A DNA stretch of 53,376 nt from Spirochaetaceae bacterium (GTDB taxonomy: Bacteria; Spirochaetota; Spirochaetia; Treponematales; Breznakiellaceae): contig JAITER010000033.1 of assembly GCA_031281945.1 (NCBI GenBank), positions 1 to 53,376 of the forward strand. Reading direction: 5' to 3'. Shown one piece after another: positions 53,105 to 53,376 of this stretch; positions within the stretch are counted from its first letter, which is position 1; every line of letters starts with the position of its first letter. The notes under the pieces are model-generated. The model saw only the letters and a list, made by a program, of their open reading frames with translations. It did not search any database and was not told the origin of the DNA. The translations under genes and the position numbers were made by a program.

Positions 53105-53155
53105 AATAGGTCAGAATAACTGTTTAACGTCATAAAGTTAAGACCTTTACAGCTT
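53105..53155 (-). promoter_or_regulatory. leader pairing in front of leuA
   Basis: On the minus strand AGGTC pairs with GACCT about 35 nt later, near the leuA start, and an internal TTAAC/GTTAA can also pair. It might control leuA translation. The pairing is short and there is no leucine-codon leader peptide that I can see. Confidence 0.25.
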
Positions 53156-53238
53156 TTGATATATTACACATAACCTAAACGCCTTCGTTTTTAATAATTT
53201 TAGCGCGCGTATTTTTTATCCTTCAGAATCTGGGCGCA

Positions 53239-53261
53239 TTTTCGCCGCGATGCGGCGAAAA
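53239..53261. repeat. 10-bp perfect hairpin in the right-end palindrome array
   Basis: TTTTCGCCGC and GCGGCGAAAA flank GAT with no mismatch. It could be a terminator for an unseen gene on either strand, as both ends carry A/T runs. Confidence 0.7.
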
Positions 53262-53277
53262 CCGCGCTTTCCGCTAA

Positions 53278-53303
53278 AATTTGGCCGCTAAAGCGGCCAA
53301 ATT
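53278..53303. repeat. 12-bp perfect hairpin in the right-end palindrome array
   Basis: AATTTGGCCGCT and AGCGGCCAAATT flank two A residues. Together with the preceding hairpin and the GCGGCGCCGC and GGCCC-GGGCC palindromes up to 53376, it forms a GC-rich intergenic cluster. Confidence 0.7.
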
Positions 53304-53376
53304 CCCGCTTCAATCGCTTGCGCTTTAGGCGCGGCGCCGCAAGCGGCCCCGCGCGGGCCGGAATAGGGCTAAAAAC

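Noticed and set aside
53105..53240. T-box or leucine attenuator ahead of leuA
   Set aside because: No specifier-type stem, no T-box core sequence and no Leu-rich leader peptide seen; only a short pairing remains.
1..53376. CRISPR, phage, transposase or rRNA content
   Set aside because: I saw no direct-repeat array with spacers, no integrase or transposase motif, and no rRNA or RNase P landmarks in reading both strands.

Overview
The window looks like a spirochaete chromosome fragment, most likely a host-associated Treponema or relative from an insect or termite gut. This placement is inferred from gene content, not from a marker phylogeny. It rests on a FlgM behind a sigma-28-type promoter, a YajC-SecD-SecF set, many secreted lipoproteins and outer-membrane barrels without lipopolysaccharide genes, a NadD-YqeK fusion followed by LytR and RsfS, and a long G tract in a coding start. 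No rRNA, CRISPR, phage or transposase genes are visible, and genes are packed tightly with many ATGA overlaps.

Left third (1-14.3 kb). The minus strand carries topA, rsmI, flgM, a 946-residue secreted ankyrin-repeat protein, leuB, and then an ORF start cut by the window edge whose third and later codons are a G16 tract. Upstream of topA lie fmt and a PASTA protein, and two zinc-ribbon genes. On the plus strand a tRNA-Gln is followed by an operon of an M30-type zinc metallopeptidase lipoprotein and a Wzi-like outer-membrane barrel, which ends in a stretch rich in stem-loops.

Middle (14.8-34.6 kb). Two tandem signal peptidases, a bifunctional AroD-AroE protein with altered active-site residues in both halves, and a D-aminoacylase-type amidohydrolase form one plus-strand run, followed by truB. 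Facing it is a minus-strand yajC-secD-secF-symporter operon. A hexuronate or sugar-acid group follows (VOC protein, zinc alcohol dehydrogenase, UxuB-like mannonate oxidoreductase), with palindromes and strong terminators between the genes. Then come a family-4 uracil-DNA glycosylase, tRNA-Phe, and a yejB-yejE-yejF peptide importer that lacks yejA here.

Right third (34.7-53.4 kb). This part holds a TPR protein with a degenerate peptidase core, a P-loop/Asp23 fusion protein divergent from a polytopic membrane protein, a small lipoprotein, and an unusual signalling operon. In that operon two paralogous hybrid histidine kinases, each HisKA-HATPase-REC-HPt, are coupled to an outer-membrane protein gene. 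Next come livM-livG-livF without livH, then rsfS, an LCP/LytR protein, nadD-yqeK and leuA on the minus strand. The window ends in a GC-rich array of perfect palindromes. leuA and leuB sit at opposite ends of the window, about 50 kb apart.

The best candidates for undescribed biology are the poly-G ORF start behind leuB, the ankyrin-leuB coupling, the AroDE variant, the P-loop/Asp23 fusion, and the double hybrid-kinase plus barrel operon.
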